A stretch of DNA of 64,000 nucleotides from Endoryza foliicola (GTDB lineage Bacteria > Bacteroidota > Bacteroidia > Chitinophagales > Chitinophagaceae). Both the position numbers and the translations under genes were made by a program. The stretch is from the NCBI GenBank assembly GCA_965226965.1, contig OZ245715.1, positions 1,054,001 through 1,118,000 on the forward strand. Direction: 5' to 3'. Below, piece by piece: positions 24,864 to 33,289 of the stretch. Under the pieces are notes generated by a model. That model searched no databases. It saw only the letters and a program-made list of their open reading frames with translations, and had not been told where the DNA came from. The stretch's first letter is position 1; each line of letters begins with the position of its first letter.

Positions 24864-26996
24864 ATGAGAAAATTATTAGTAGCGTTGTTATTTATTACGG
24901 GATCCGCCACTGCACAGGATTCTACCAAGAAGAAAGTTTTAAATGAAGTAGTAGTATATGGAAAAAAGAATATTTATAAAATCGACACTAGTAACACAGT
25001 AGCTAAAATGCCTTTGCGCGATTTGGATAATCCGCAGGTGTACAATTCTATTTCGAAATTTATATTGAAAGACCAACAGATCACCAATCTGCAAACAGCA
25101 TTGAACAATGCAACAGGTATCAGTCGTCTTTGGGAAAGTACCGGTAGAGGTGGCGACGGTGCCGAGTATTATTCTATGCGTGGGTTTGCACTTCAACCCA
25201 CATTATTAAACGGTATGCCCAATATCGTGAATGGAACCATTGATCCCATTAATATTGAAACCATTGAAGTGATCAAAGGCCCCAGTGGAACGCTTTATGG
25301 CGGCGCTGTTGCATCCTATGGTGGATTGATCAACATCGTTACTAAAAAAGCCTATGAAGGATTTGGAGGCGAAATTGGTTTTATGACAGGAACCAATAAT
25401 ATGAATCGCTTTACCGCAGATATCAATGCTCCAATCTCCCAAAATGTATGGGCTCGCGTGAATGCTGCTTATCATTATGAGAATACCTTTCAAGATGCGG
25501 GATTCCGGAAGTCAATATATGTTGCACCTTCTTTCAAGATCAATGCGAACAAAAAATTGACGTTCTTGATCAATACAGAATTTAGAAATGGAGAGTCTGC
25601 CAATGCGCCAATGATCTTCTTGAACCGTTACAATCCATTGTCTTTTAGTTCAATTGATGTTTTCGAAAAGAACTATAAGAAGGCTTTTACTACTAATAGC
25701 CTCTCTATTAAAAATCCCGGATTTGCGATTCAAGCGCAAGCCAACTACCAACTTTCAAAATATTGGACTTCACAGACTGTTGTTTCTAGTAGCAATACTA
25801 AGACAGACGGCTACTACCACTATTTGTGGGACGCTTCCAATGGTGATCAATTCACTCGTTATATTTCAAAGAGAAATGGTGCAACCTATACTACTGATCT
25901 TCAGCAAAACTTCATCGGTAAATGGGAACTCGGATCAGTTGAGAGTGATTTGTTGATTGGCTTCGATTACCTTCAATCCAATATTGAAAACAATAGCACC
26001 GGATGGGTGGCAAACGGAGTGGTATCACTTGTAAATGGAACGGACGGTGGTATCTTAACCAGTCAAAAAGTTGACAACCTCGTTGTGAACAGTAGTGAAG
26101 GAAAGTCAAGAGCCGTTACAAAAATTGCTGCGGCTTATGTTTCCAATTTGTGGCATCTTACCGATAAGCTGAGTGCTATGACTAGCTTGCGTATTGACAA
26201 TTTCAAGGGCTTGCCGTTGTATGCAGCCGGAGAAATCAAATCGCAAACTACGCTATCACCTAAGCTGGGCTTGATTTATCAACCGGTTAAAGACAAATGG
26301 TCTTTCTTCGCCAACTACATGAACGGCTTCACGAACTTAGCCCCTGCAACGGTTTCTGATGTAAACGGACAAAATCCTACTCTTAAAATTTTCGATCCTG
26401 AACATGCGAATCAGTGGGAAGTAGGAACCAAAGCAAGTTTGTACAAAGACCGGATTGCAATTACCGCTAGTTACTATTCTATTTTGGTTACCAATAAAAC
26501 CATGACCGATCCTACTAATCCTAACAATACCATTCAAGGTGGTGAAGTTGAAAGCAAAGGAGTAGAATTCAGTGTAACAACAAATCCAATTGAAGGATTG
26601 AGTATTGTAACGGGGTTTAGTCACAACGATTCAAAAGTTACCAAAGACGCTACCGATGGCGGATACTTGAACATGCGTCCGGAAGAAGCGGGCCCTGCCG
26701 ATCTCTTTAACTTCTGGGCCAATTACAAAGTAGGTAAAGGAGTATTGCGTGGTTTAAGTGTTGGTTTCGGTGCAAATCATGCAAGTAAGCACTATACTTT
26801 GAACCGAAGCAATATTGGACAATTCGCATTACCTGAATACACTGTTCTTAATTCGGTTCTTTCTTACAATGGCGCTAACTATACCATTAGTGTGAAAGTA
26901 GACAATCTTACCAATCAAAAATATTACCGCGGATGGAGTACCGTTACTCCTCAAGCGTTGAGAACTGCTTCATTAGGGTTCACTTATAAATTCTAA
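24864..26996 (+). CDS. TonB-dependent siderophore-type receptor
   Basis: The ATG at 24864 gives 710 residues; a TTG just before it adds one Met only. It has a signal peptide (1-18, GSATAQ), then the plug domain from about 45 to 165 with LQTALNNATGISRLWES, YYSMRGFALQPTLLNGMP and the plug-closing VIKGPSGTLYGGAVASYGGL. The barrel has about 22 strands and ends in ASLGFTYKF with the terminal Phe. There is no carboxypeptidase-like extension. The plug wording fits FhuA/FecA-like ferri-siderophore receptors. The PepSY gene overlaps its stop by one base, which supports a role in iron uptake followed by reduction or release. Substrate unknown. Confidence 0.9.
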   Translation: MRKLLVALLFITGSATAQDSTKKKVLNEVVVYGKKNIYKIDTSNTVAKMPLRDLDNPQVYNSISKFILKDQQITNLQTALNNATGISRLWESTGRGGDGAEYYSMRGFALQPTLLNGMPNIVNGTIDPINIETIEVIKGPSGTLYGGAVASYGGLINIVTKKAYEGFGGEIGFMTGTNNMNRFTADINAPISQNVWARVNAAYHYENTFQDAGFRKSIYVAPSFKINANKKLTFLINTEFRNGESANAPMIFLNRYNPLSFSSIDVFEKNYKKAFTTNSLSIKNPGFAIQAQANYQLSKYWTSQTVVSSSNTKTDGYYHYLWDASNGDQFTRYISKRNGATYTTDLQQNFIGKWELGSVESDLLIGFDYLQSNIENNSTGWVANGVVSLVNGTDGGILTSQKVDNLVVNSSEGKSRAVTKIAAAYVSNLWHLTDKLSAMTSLRIDNFKGLPLYAAGEIKSQTTLSPKLGLIYQPVKDKWSFFANYMNGFTNLAPATVSDVNGQNPTLKIFDPEHANQWEVGTKASLYKDRIAITASYYSILVTNKTMTDPTNPNNTIQGGEVESKGVEFSVTTNPIEGLSIVTGFSHNDSKVTKDATDGGYLNMRPEEAGPADLFNFWANYKVGKGVLRGLSVGFGANHASKHYTLNRSNIGQFALPEYTVLNSVLSYNGANYTISVKVDNLTNQKYYRGWSTVTPQALRTASLGFTYKF

Positions 26997-28099
26997 TGAT
27001 GGTAAAAACAGTAGTTAGACAAATACACCTCTGGCTCGGACTTCTGTCCGGGCTACTGGTGTTTATAATCGCCATTACTGGTGCCATCTACACTTTTCAA
27101 GAGGAGATTCAAGATGCGATGAAGGACTATCGTTTTACGGCAGTGCAGCAAACACCGGTGAAACTCCCCTCAGATTTGTTACCAATTGCTGAAAATGAAC
27201 TACCGGGAAAAAAGGTGCATTCCATTCAGTATAGCACAGCAAGTAGATCTGTGGAAGCCTTGTTTTACAGTGCCGAGAAAGGGAATGAGTACTATTACAT
27301 TGTCTACCTAAATCCCTATTCAGGAGAAGTATTGGGCGTTGAAAATGTGGCTACTAGTTTTTTCAGAATCATTTTAGATGGCCACATGTATTTGTGGTTG
27401 CCAAGAAACATTGGTGCTCCGGTGGTTTTGATCGCAACATTGGTTTTTTTAGTTATGGTGATTTCGGGAATTGTGTTATGGTGGCCAAAGCAACGAAAGA
27501 ATGCAAAACAGCGATTGAGTTTTCAATGGAGATCGTCTACCAGTGTTAAAAGAAAAACATGGGACTTACATGCTGTGATTGGCTTTTACGCTTCTTGGGT
27601 GGCTTTGATATTTATTATCACAGGGTTGGTATGGGTGCTTCCCGGTTTCGCGAATGGATTTCACAAAGCAATGGGAGGAGAAAAGTCGATGCAGTATCTT
27701 GAGCCCATTTCAGTAAAAGATAGTTCAAATGCTTTTCAAGATCCATTGGATTTGTTATTTATAAAAGAATGGGAGCGAAGACATGCATTCAAGTCTATTG
27801 AATTGCATCCGGTAGAAACAGATAGTTCGAGTATTGTAGTAGTTACGAATGAGTTGGAAGGAACTTATTGGAAAAGTAATTACAGGTATTTTAATCAATA
27901 CAGTTTAAAGGAACTTCCGGTGACGCATATTTGGGGAGAATACAATGATGCAACGGCGGCAGATAAGATTTTGCGTATGAATTATGATATTCATGTAGGA
28001 GCTATCGGAGGTTTTGCGGGAAAGATGGCGGCTTTTTTGTTTAGTTTGATGATTGCTTCGTTGCCGGTAACGGGGTTTTTGATTTGGTGGAGGAGGTGA
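26996..28099 (+). CDS. PepSY-associated inner-membrane protein (iron-uptake linked)
   Basis: This 367-residue protein has four transmembrane helices. The first is near 9-33 (HLWLGLLSGLLVFIIAITGA), with a periplasmic PepSY-like region after it. The second follows LDGHMYLWLP, the third is in GFYASWVALIFIITGL and the last is in SLMIASLPVTGFLIWW. Conserved His (HLW, HMYLW, LHAVIGF, DIHVG) recall heme-binding or reductase membrane proteins of the PepSY_TM family. Coupling to the receptor (ATG overlapping TAA) suggests it helps reduce or release iron from the imported siderophore in the periplasm. Module F begins 11 bp after its stop. Confidence 0.85.
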   Translation: MMVKTVVRQIHLWLGLLSGLLVFIIAITGAIYTFQEEIQDAMKDYRFTAVQQTPVKLPSDLLPIAENELPGKKVHSIQYSTASRSVEALFYSAEKGNEYYYIVYLNPYSGEVLGVENVATSFFRIILDGHMYLWLPRNIGAPVVLIATLVFLVMVISGIVLWWPKQRKNAKQRLSFQWRSSTSVKRKTWDLHAVIGFYASWVALIFIITGLVWVLPGFANGFHKAMGGEKSMQYLEPISVKDSSNAFQDPLDLLFIKEWERRHAFKSIELHPVETDSSSIVVVTNELEGTYWKSNYRYFNQYSLKELPVTHIWGEYNDATAADKILRMNYDIHVGAIGGFAGKMAAFLFSLMIASLPVTGFLIWWRR

Positions 28100-28110
28100 A
28101 AGGCGTATCT

Positions 28111-28146
28111 CACCGCAACGAGCGCGAAGAACGCAAAGATGTCGCA
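28111..28146. repeat. Left inverted repeat of the GxxExxY unit (module F)
   Basis: It starts CACCGCAACGAGCGCGAAGA and ends AGATGTCGCA. Its right partner is at 28625-28660. It also resembles the left half of the 108-bp palindromic units at 29671 and 29813, sharing ACCGCAACG, GAAGAACGCAAAG and TCGCAACG. Confidence 0.8.
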
Positions 28147-28152
28147 ACGAGG

Positions 28153-28533
28153 TTATAAGCCATTTACGAGCCTTCTGATTCCATTTTTGAAAAATTTAGT
28201 GTTGAAATTGAGAAGTAATCCTAGTTTGTAACCACCCAATTTTAAATAGGTAATGACTTGTGCTTGATGAATGGGTGCAATGGCTTCTATAGATTTGATT
28301 TCTACAACAACTTTGTTTTCAACCAAAAGGTCTAGTCTAAACCCTTTGTCAATTTTTTTATTATCAATATAAACGGAAATGCCCTTTTCCTTCTCAACAT
28401 AGATTCCCTTTTCTAAAAGTTTATGGTACATGCCTTCCTGATACACGCTTTCCAAGAGGCCGGGTCCTATTTGATTGTGTAGTTCGAAAGCGGTATCAAG
28501 AATAATTTGCGAGAGTTCGTTTTCTGTTTTCAT
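28153..28533 (-). CDS. GxxExxY protein, predicted PD-(D/E)XK nuclease (copy 1)
   Basis: This 126-residue protein has the naming motif G25-LL-E28-SV-Y31 in NQIGPGLLESVYQEG. A PD-(D/E)XK core follows, with Asp68 in GFRLDLLV, Glu78 and Lys80 in VVVEIKSIE, and the following QVITYLK helix (Gln92, Tyr96). The family (Pfam PDDEXK_3) is predicted to be a small nuclease with no established role. All core residues are present. It ends GIRRLVNGL. By hand about 70 of 126 positions match the copy at 29185. Inverted repeats bracket it closely: the left repeat ends 7 bp from its stop, and the right one starts about 90 bp upstream of its start. Confidence 0.85.
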   Translation of the reverse strand: MKTENELSQIILDTAFELHNQIGPGLLESVYQEGMYHKLLEKGIYVEKEKGISVYIDNKKIDKGFRLDLLVENKVVVEIKSIEAIAPIHQAQVITYLKLGGYKLGLLLNFNTKFFKNGIRRLVNGL

Positions 28534-28624
28534 TCCGTAAAGCTAATTAGTAGGTGAATTGTACTTGACAAATAAGTTGTAGCATACTAATTGTATTTCC
28601 AATTGCTAGTTTCAGGTAGGGCTC

Positions 28625-28660
28625 TGCGACATCTCTGCGTTCTTTGCGCACTCTGCGGTG
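28625..28660. repeat. Right inverted repeat of the GxxExxY unit (module F)
   Basis: It starts TGCGACATCTCTGCGTTCTT and ends TCTGCGGTG. Five mismatches separate it from the reverse complement of the left repeat. The same kind of sequence (TTTGCG, GCGTTC, TTGCGGT) forms the right half of the palindromic units near 29.7-29.9 kb. Confidence 0.8.
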
Positions 28661-28708
28661 AATAGGAAATTTATTTAAATTTGAAAATAATCGTCAATCA
28701 ACCTTCGC

Positions 28709-29203
28709 ATGCAACTAAAAAACCTCACCCCCGCATACGCCCCGCAGATACTTGAAATATTCAACGATGCCATACTCAACTCCACAGCCCTCTACGACTA
28801 CGAACCACGCACACTCGAAAACATGAACGCTTGGTTCAAAACAAAAGATGCCGGTAATTACCCCGTCATTGGCCTGGTGGATGAAAACGATCAACTACTC
28901 GGCTTTGGATCTTATGGAACCTTCCGCGAACGCGCGGCCTACAAGCCAACCGTAGAGCATTCTATTTACATTCATAAAGATCATCGCGGGAAAGGGCTTG
29001 GCAAAATTCTCATGCCTGAGATCATCAATGCAGCAAAATTGCAAGGGTATCACTGCATCATGGCGGGTATTGATGCGTCGAATGCGGTGAGTATTAAATT
29101 GCACGAGCAATTCGGATTTAGAGAGGTGGGAGTGATCAAAGAGGTAGGGTTTAAATTCAATCGGTGGTTGGATTTAGCATTTTATCAATTGCTGATCGGG
29201 TAA
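28709..29203 (+). CDS. GNAT N-acetyltransferase, phosphinothricin acetyltransferase-like
   Basis: This 164-residue protein has the PAT/Bar-type GNAT layout. It begins with AYAPQILEIFNDAILNSTAL and YEPRTLENMNAW. GFGSYGTFRERAAYKPTVEH is the core strand region, and the acetyl-CoA loop is HRGKGLGKIL (Arg93-Gly98). GIDASNAVSIKLHEQFGFRE then closes with KFNRWLDLAFYQL. The family acetylates small amines such as amino-acid analogues. Phosphinothricin itself may not be the substrate. It is flanked by two convergent or divergent GxxExxY genes, and its last 19 bp overlap the 3' end of the second one. Confidence 0.88.
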   Translation: MQLKNLTPAYAPQILEIFNDAILNSTALYDYEPRTLENMNAWFKTKDAGNYPVIGLVDENDQLLGFGSYGTFRERAAYKPTVEHSIYIHKDHRGKGLGKILMPEIINAAKLQGYHCIMAGIDASNAVSIKLHEQFGFREVGVIKEVGFKFNRWLDLAFYQLLIG

Positions 29204-29580
29204 AGCCTGTTCGCAACTCTCCGTATACCATCTTTCAAAAGAATGGAGTTGAAGTTGATGATGAGGCCGAGTTTTATATTGCTTACTTTTAAATAGGTAA
29301 GTACTTGGGCTACATGAATTTCATGTATTGCTTCAACTGACTTCACTTCAACAATAACTGAATCTTCTACAACTAAGTCCATTCGATAACCTACTCCTAA
29401 TTTTATCTCTCGGAGGTATACGGGCAGTGCTTGCTCTTTGGATACTTTTAATCCTTTTTGTAAGAGCAGTATATACAAGGCTTCGGTATAGATACTTTCT
29501 AATAGACCAGGACCATATAATTTATGCGCTTCAAATGCTGCATCTAGAATTAACTTTGAAAGTTCATTTTCTTTTTCCAT
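29185..29580 (-). CDS. GxxExxY protein, predicted PD-(D/E)XK nuclease (copy 2)
   Basis: The ATG at 29580 gives 131 residues; an in-frame Met 21 bp upstream lacks family similarity. It has G25-LL-E28-SI-Y31, Asp68 in YRMDLVV, Glu78 and Lys80 in VIVEVKSVE and QVLTYLK, at exactly the same positions as copy 1. The C-terminus RVANRLYPISN is five residues longer than copy 1 because the frame reads into the end of the GNAT gene. The two genes converge and overlap by 19 bp. About 90 bp upstream of its start are two palindromic repeat units. Confidence 0.85.
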   Translation of the reverse strand: MEKENELSKLILDAAFEAHKLYGPGLLESIYTEALYILLLQKGLKVSKEQALPVYLREIKLGVGYRMDLVVEDSVIVEVKSVEAIHEIHVAQVLTYLKVSNIKLGLIINFNSILLKDGIRRVANRLYPISN

Positions 29581-29670
29581 GAAGCAAAAATAGAAATACA
29601 ATAGATTGTATTTTGGTTGTGTGTTGTTGCTGACAACCCTAAATATTCTTGGAACTCTAGGGTTCTTTTT

Positions 29671-29778
29671 TTTACGCTACCGCAACGTTTTGAAGAACGC
29701 AAAGGTTCGCAACGTGGCAGCTTGATAGTAGAGTCTTTGCGTACCGTTGCGTTCGTTGTGTCTTTGCGGTAGAGTAAA
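29671..29778. repeat. 108-bp palindrome-ended unit 1 (module F)
   Basis: The ends TTTACGCTACCGCAA (29671-29685) and TTGCGGTAGAGTAAA (29764-29778) are inverted repeats matching at 14 of 15. The interior has a left half with GAAGAACGCAAAGGTTCGC and a right half with TCTTTGCGTACCGTTGCG. It could fold into a long hairpin in RNA or single-stranded DNA. A second unit of the same length lies 34 bp farther on. Confidence 0.85.
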
Positions 29779-29812
29779 CTGATCGAATATCAGGCAGTAG
29801 TATTCTTCATTT

Positions 29813-29920
29813 TTTACACTGCCGCAACGTTTTGAAGAACGCGAAGGTTCGCAACGTTGCAGCATGATAGTACAGTCTTTGCGTACCGTTGCGTTCTTTG
29901 TGCCTTTGCGGTAGCGTAAA
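29813..29920. repeat. 108-bp palindrome-ended unit 2 (module F)
   Basis: This is a direct repeat of unit 1, also 108 bp, with about nine differences by eye. Its right end TTGCGGTAGCGTAAA (29906-29920) is the exact reverse complement of the left end of unit 1. The start-to-start distance is 142 bp. Confidence 0.85.
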
Positions 29921-29930
29921 CTAATCAAAA

Positions 29931-29966
29931 TAAAAACCCGCTTTCGATTGATTTCGAAGCGGGCTT
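29931..29966 (-). terminator. Terminator of the TonB receptor gene (minus strand)
   Basis: On the minus strand AGCCCGCTTCGA pairs with TCGAAAGCGGGTTTTTA across a short loop, with one bulged base, and a run of T follows. It lies 26 bp after the receptor stop codon. Confidence 0.85.
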
Positions 29967-29992
29967 TACTAAAAAACTCAATTACTATAAAC

Positions 29993-32758
29993 TTAGAACT
30001 TAAAACCCAATCTCACAAACCCTCTAATCCCATTACCCCCCATTTGCACAGCATCCCAAGGGCCACCGGTTTCGTTGTTGAACGCCCATCCGCGAGCAAG
30101 AGGATTGATCCCCAAGTCAGGATGCACGTTGAAAATGTTATCAGCACCCCAACCTATATTTACTTTCTTACTAATTGCATAATTGAAATACAAATCACTC
30201 ACCAACTTGCCGTTGTAATTGTACTGATCAGGAACATATTTAGCAGGGTCAGCATCAGAAGGTACTTGAGGATTGATTCCCAATCCATCTTCTCCATAAC
30301 CCAACAACACCACTTTCCCGAAATAGGTGAACCGTGTTCCAATAGTAAACTTGTGAATTCCGTATTCAAAGTTGAAAGCAAACTTACTATTAGGCGCACT
30401 CGCTAATACAAACTTCTCTTCTCGGTCACTGAAGAAAGTCTTGCGGTGGTCTTCTGTATCATTCAATTTTGCAGGTACATTCACCTGGTCGATGGTCATC
30501 TTCTGGAAGTTTGCTGTAAACAATCCCTTGAAACTTCTGCCACCGGAAAGTTTTTTGTTGTAATCAATTACGATGTCAACACCGCGATTGTTGGTGTTCA
30601 CGGCATTTGCGAAGAATTGTGCAAGACTCACATTCAACCCTTGCATTGCTGAAATTAATCCTGCGTCAAGAGTATTGTCGTCAACACTGAATTGACCACT
30701 CAATACCACTCTATCTTTTATTTTCACCCAATATCCATCAATGGTTACATTCCAATTCTTTGATGGTTTCCAAGTGAAACCTAAGCTGGCATTCACTGAT
30801 TTCTCTTGCTTCAAGTTTGGTATACCCGCTGCTTTTGTGATAGGGCTGTAGTTTGGAGCAATCTTAACTTCCGCAATATTACCACCTTGTACTGTAGTGA
30901 ACGTTGAACTAAAATTGATCTGTTGCAAAGAAGGTGCACGGAAACCGGTACTTACGCTACCTCTGATATTGAAATTATCAGCTGCTTTTATTTTGCCCGC
31001 CAGCTTTGCATTTAAGGTTGAACCGAAATCACTGTAGTGCTCAAAGCGCAAAGCAGATTCAAGGAACAATTTCTTGGTAACATCCCATTCGCCATCAGCA
31101 TAAAATCCAACAACGGTTCTATTCGCAGTTACTACATCTGATGGTTGATAGCCAGGGAAACCTTGAGAACCGGTTGCTTTATCTCCGGTTGGATCATAAT
31201 TCTTATACGACGCTTCTTCACCGGCAAACAATTTATATTGTTCAGCTCTGAATTCAGCTCCAAAGGCAAGATTGAATTTTTTGGAAAGCTCTTTGTTCAT
31301 ATTTAAGTTAACCGTGTTCTGTGAGAAGCTAAAGCCGCCGTCATCGAAATGAGTTTGACTAGCGCCTTTGGAAGCATTGAAGGTTTTATCACCGTAGAAA
31401 TGAAACTTATTTCTACCATAACTATTGCTTAAATCCCAGTCCCAGCCTCCGCTTGTTTGTCCTTTAATGCCTCCTGAAATGGAAAGGTCTCCAATATTGG
31501 TTTGAATATGAGGATTATAGAATGTATCAGCATCAGCAGTTACTTTCATGATAGAAGGCACATAAATCAAAGTTCCATTTGCATTAGTTGGAAAGCGATC
31601 GGGTCGAGCGCTCCAGTTTCTTGTGAAAGCGAAAGCATCGCTTTTCTTTCCATTGTAACCGCCGAAAGAATAGAAAGTGGCTTTTGTGCCTAAAATCGGC
31701 AATTCCATATTGTAAAACAATCCACCGCTGGTAACACTTCCATCGCCATGAGCGCGACGGTAAATATTGGTGTACATGAATTCACTGCTATTGGCGTTGG
31801 TATCCAAAGCCTGACGGAATGTTTTTCCTTGGCTGATAAAATTGGCAGTTAAGTTGATGAAGCCACCTTGTTGACCCACTTTAAATCCGTAGTTGCCATT
31901 AAAATTTACATTTTTACCGTCAATAGCGCCTTCGTAAATGTATTGATTGTAATCTCTTTTGAAATAGGTATTGTACTTCTTGTCATAATAGCCACTTGTG
32001 CTAATTGAGCCGGTAAATTCTCCGGTCGTTTTCTTAAGAACGAGGTTAATTACCCCTGCAATAGCATCCGACCCGTATTGAGCAGAAGCACCGTCTCTAA
32101 GAATTTCAACACGGTCAATAGCTCCCATTGGTAGGGCGCTCAAATCGGTGCCTGAGTTACCTCTACCGCGCGTTCCAAATACGGCTACAAAAGCGGTTTG
32201 GTGGCGGCGTTTACCGTTTACCAGAACAAGGGTTTGATCGGGGCCCAATCCGCGAAGCGTAGCCAGATCAATATGATCGGCACCGTCACTACCACTTTGT
32301 TTGTTATAGTTGAAAGAGGGGGCGGCGTAGTTGAGAATAGAAGTAATGTCGGTACGGGCTGTAGTAGCAGAAATTTGACCAATGTTAACGAGGTCAACGG
32401 GTACCGGAGTTTCAATTTTTACGCGTCCGGCACGGCGCGTACCTACTAACACTACTTCACCGAGTTCTTGTGCAGTGGCGTCTAGACTGATTTCCAGCGT
32501 GGTTCTACCCGCAACGGCAAAGGTGGTGGTTTTATACCCTACGGCACTAATTTGTAATTCATCATTGGCAGCAGCCGTCACGGTAAAGCTTCCATCGGAA
32601 GCCGTACTAACTCCTTTTTTAGTGCTCACTACTTGAACAGAGGCGCCGGCAATTCCTTTGCCTGTTTTGGAGTCCAGTACTTTACCGGATACCGTAGTAG
32701 ATTGTGCAAATGAAAACAAGGATAAGAGCATGAAGCAGAACGTGATGGCGATTCTCAT
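29993..32758 (-). CDS. TonB-dependent receptor with carboxypeptidase-regulatory-like domain
   Basis: This 921-residue protein has a signal peptide (1-18, FAQS). A CarboxypepD_reg-like domain occupies about 20-110 (TTVSGKVLDSKTGKGIAGAS). The plug covers about 125-240, with LRGLGPDQTLVLVNGKRRH and VEILRDGASAQYGSDAIAGV, and a large barrel ends in GFVRLGFKF. The N-terminal domain is typical of Bacteroidota receptors. No SusD-like partner is next to it, so a polysaccharide-utilisation role is not supported. The plug resembles receptors for vitamin or small-organic ligands, but the substrate is unknown. Its 3' end is closed by a terminator. Confidence 0.9.
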   Translation of the reverse strand: MRIAITFCFMLLSLFSFAQSTTVSGKVLDSKTGKGIAGASVQVVSTKKGVSTASDGSFTVTAAANDELQISAVGYKTTTFAVAGRTTLEISLDATAQELGEVVLVGTRRAGRVKIETPVPVDLVNIGQISATTARTDITSILNYAAPSFNYNKQSGSDGADHIDLATLRGLGPDQTLVLVNGKRRHQTAFVAVFGTRGRGNSGTDLSALPMGAIDRVEILRDGASAQYGSDAIAGVINLVLKKTTGEFTGSISTSGYYDKKYNTYFKRDYNQYIYEGAIDGKNVNFNGNYGFKVGQQGGFINLTANFISQGKTFRQALDTNANSSEFMYTNIYRRAHGDGSVTSGGLFYNMELPILGTKATFYSFGGYNGKKSDAFAFTRNWSARPDRFPTNANGTLIYVPSIMKVTADADTFYNPHIQTNIGDLSISGGIKGQTSGGWDWDLSNSYGRNKFHFYGDKTFNASKGASQTHFDDGGFSFSQNTVNLNMNKELSKKFNLAFGAEFRAEQYKLFAGEEASYKNYDPTGDKATGSQGFPGYQPSDVVTANRTVVGFYADGEWDVTKKLFLESALRFEHYSDFGSTLNAKLAGKIKAADNFNIRGSVSTGFRAPSLQQINFSSTFTTVQGGNIAEVKIAPNYSPITKAAGIPNLKQEKSVNASLGFTWKPSKNWNVTIDGYWVKIKDRVVLSGQFSVDDNTLDAGLISAMQGLNVSLAQFFANAVNTNNRGVDIVIDYNKKLSGGRSFKGLFTANFQKMTIDQVNVPAKLNDTEDHRKTFFSDREEKFVLASAPNSKFAFNFEYGIHKFTIGTRFTYFGKVVLLGYGEDGLGINPQVPSDADPAKYVPDQYNYNGKLVSDLYFNYAISKKVNIGWGADNIFNVHPDLGINPLARGWAFNNETGGPWDAVQMGGNGIRGFVRLGFKF

Positions 32759-32828
32759 ATTTGACTGTTTGGTTGGAAATAAAGGTAAGGATTCTCTGGG
32801 CTATAATGAGTAACAAGTTGGTGGTTTG

Positions 32829-33275
32829 GGCGCCTCCGGCGGGGGAACAGCCGGAACGCAAAGGAATTGTGGTTGGAGGTCGGAGAGTGTTTTATGAATT
32901 TAAGTTTTTAGCAGCTTGAATTTCGAAGACGCTGTACTTAAGGGCGCAAAGGCCGCTGCGCGGGAGAACAGCCGGAACGCAAAGGATAATGGTTTAAGGT
33001 TGAAGAGGCTGCTATTGCTTTAAGTTTTTGGCAGCTTGAATTTCGAAGAGTCGTTTACTTGAGGGCGCAAAGGCCGCTGCGCGGGAGAACAGCCGGAACG
33101 CAAAGGATAATGGTTTAAGGTTGAAGAGGCTGCTATTGCTTTAAGTTTTTGGCAGCTTGAATTTCGAAGAGTCGTTTACTTGAGGGCGCAAAGGCCGCTG
33201 CGCGGGAGAACAGCCGGAACGCAAAGGAATAGAGGTTTGAGGTTGGAGAGTGTTTTATGGCTTTAAGTATAGTAG
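32829..33275. repeat. Tandem array, about 3.5 copies of a 120/121-bp unit (module G)
   Basis: The phrase GCTTGAATTTCGAAGA recurs at 32914, 33034 and 33155, giving periods of 120 and 121 bp. Each unit contains GGGCGCAAAGGCCGCTGCGC, GGAGAACAGCCGGAACGCAA and GGCTGCTATTGCTTTAAG. The first and last copies are partial and diverged. Reverse-complement single units occur near 16130-16235 and 17388-17510, and a fragment near 39220-39275. The 70 bp between the TonB receptor start and the array hold no gene. Confidence 0.88.
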
Positions 33276-33289
33276 AACCTGAAGTTCGC

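Larger units (their letters stand above)
28111..28660. mobile_element. Candidate 550-bp element: GxxExxY nuclease gene between 36-bp inverted repeats
   Basis: The reverse complement of 28111-28146 matches 28625-28660 at 31 of 36 positions. The interval holds a single gene, the minus-strand GxxExxY nuclease. The outer edges fall 11 bp after the PepSY stop and 48 bp before the GNAT start, so the unit neatly fills an intergenic space. The repeat sequence belongs to module F, found alone elsewhere in the window. No target-site duplication is obvious. This may be a mobile unit or a gene bracketed by independent repeats. Confidence 0.4.

Noticed and set aside
28111..29920. Insertion sequence with a transposase
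   Set aside because: No transposase or integrase gene and no evident target-site duplication were seen; only the GxxExxY genes are present.
29993..32758. SusC/SusD-type glycan utilisation locus
   Set aside because: No SusD-like gene or glycoside hydrolase is next to the receptor.
32829..33275. Possible CRISPR array
   Set aside because: The period is 120/121 bp, whole units are repeated without unique spacers, and no cas genes are near.
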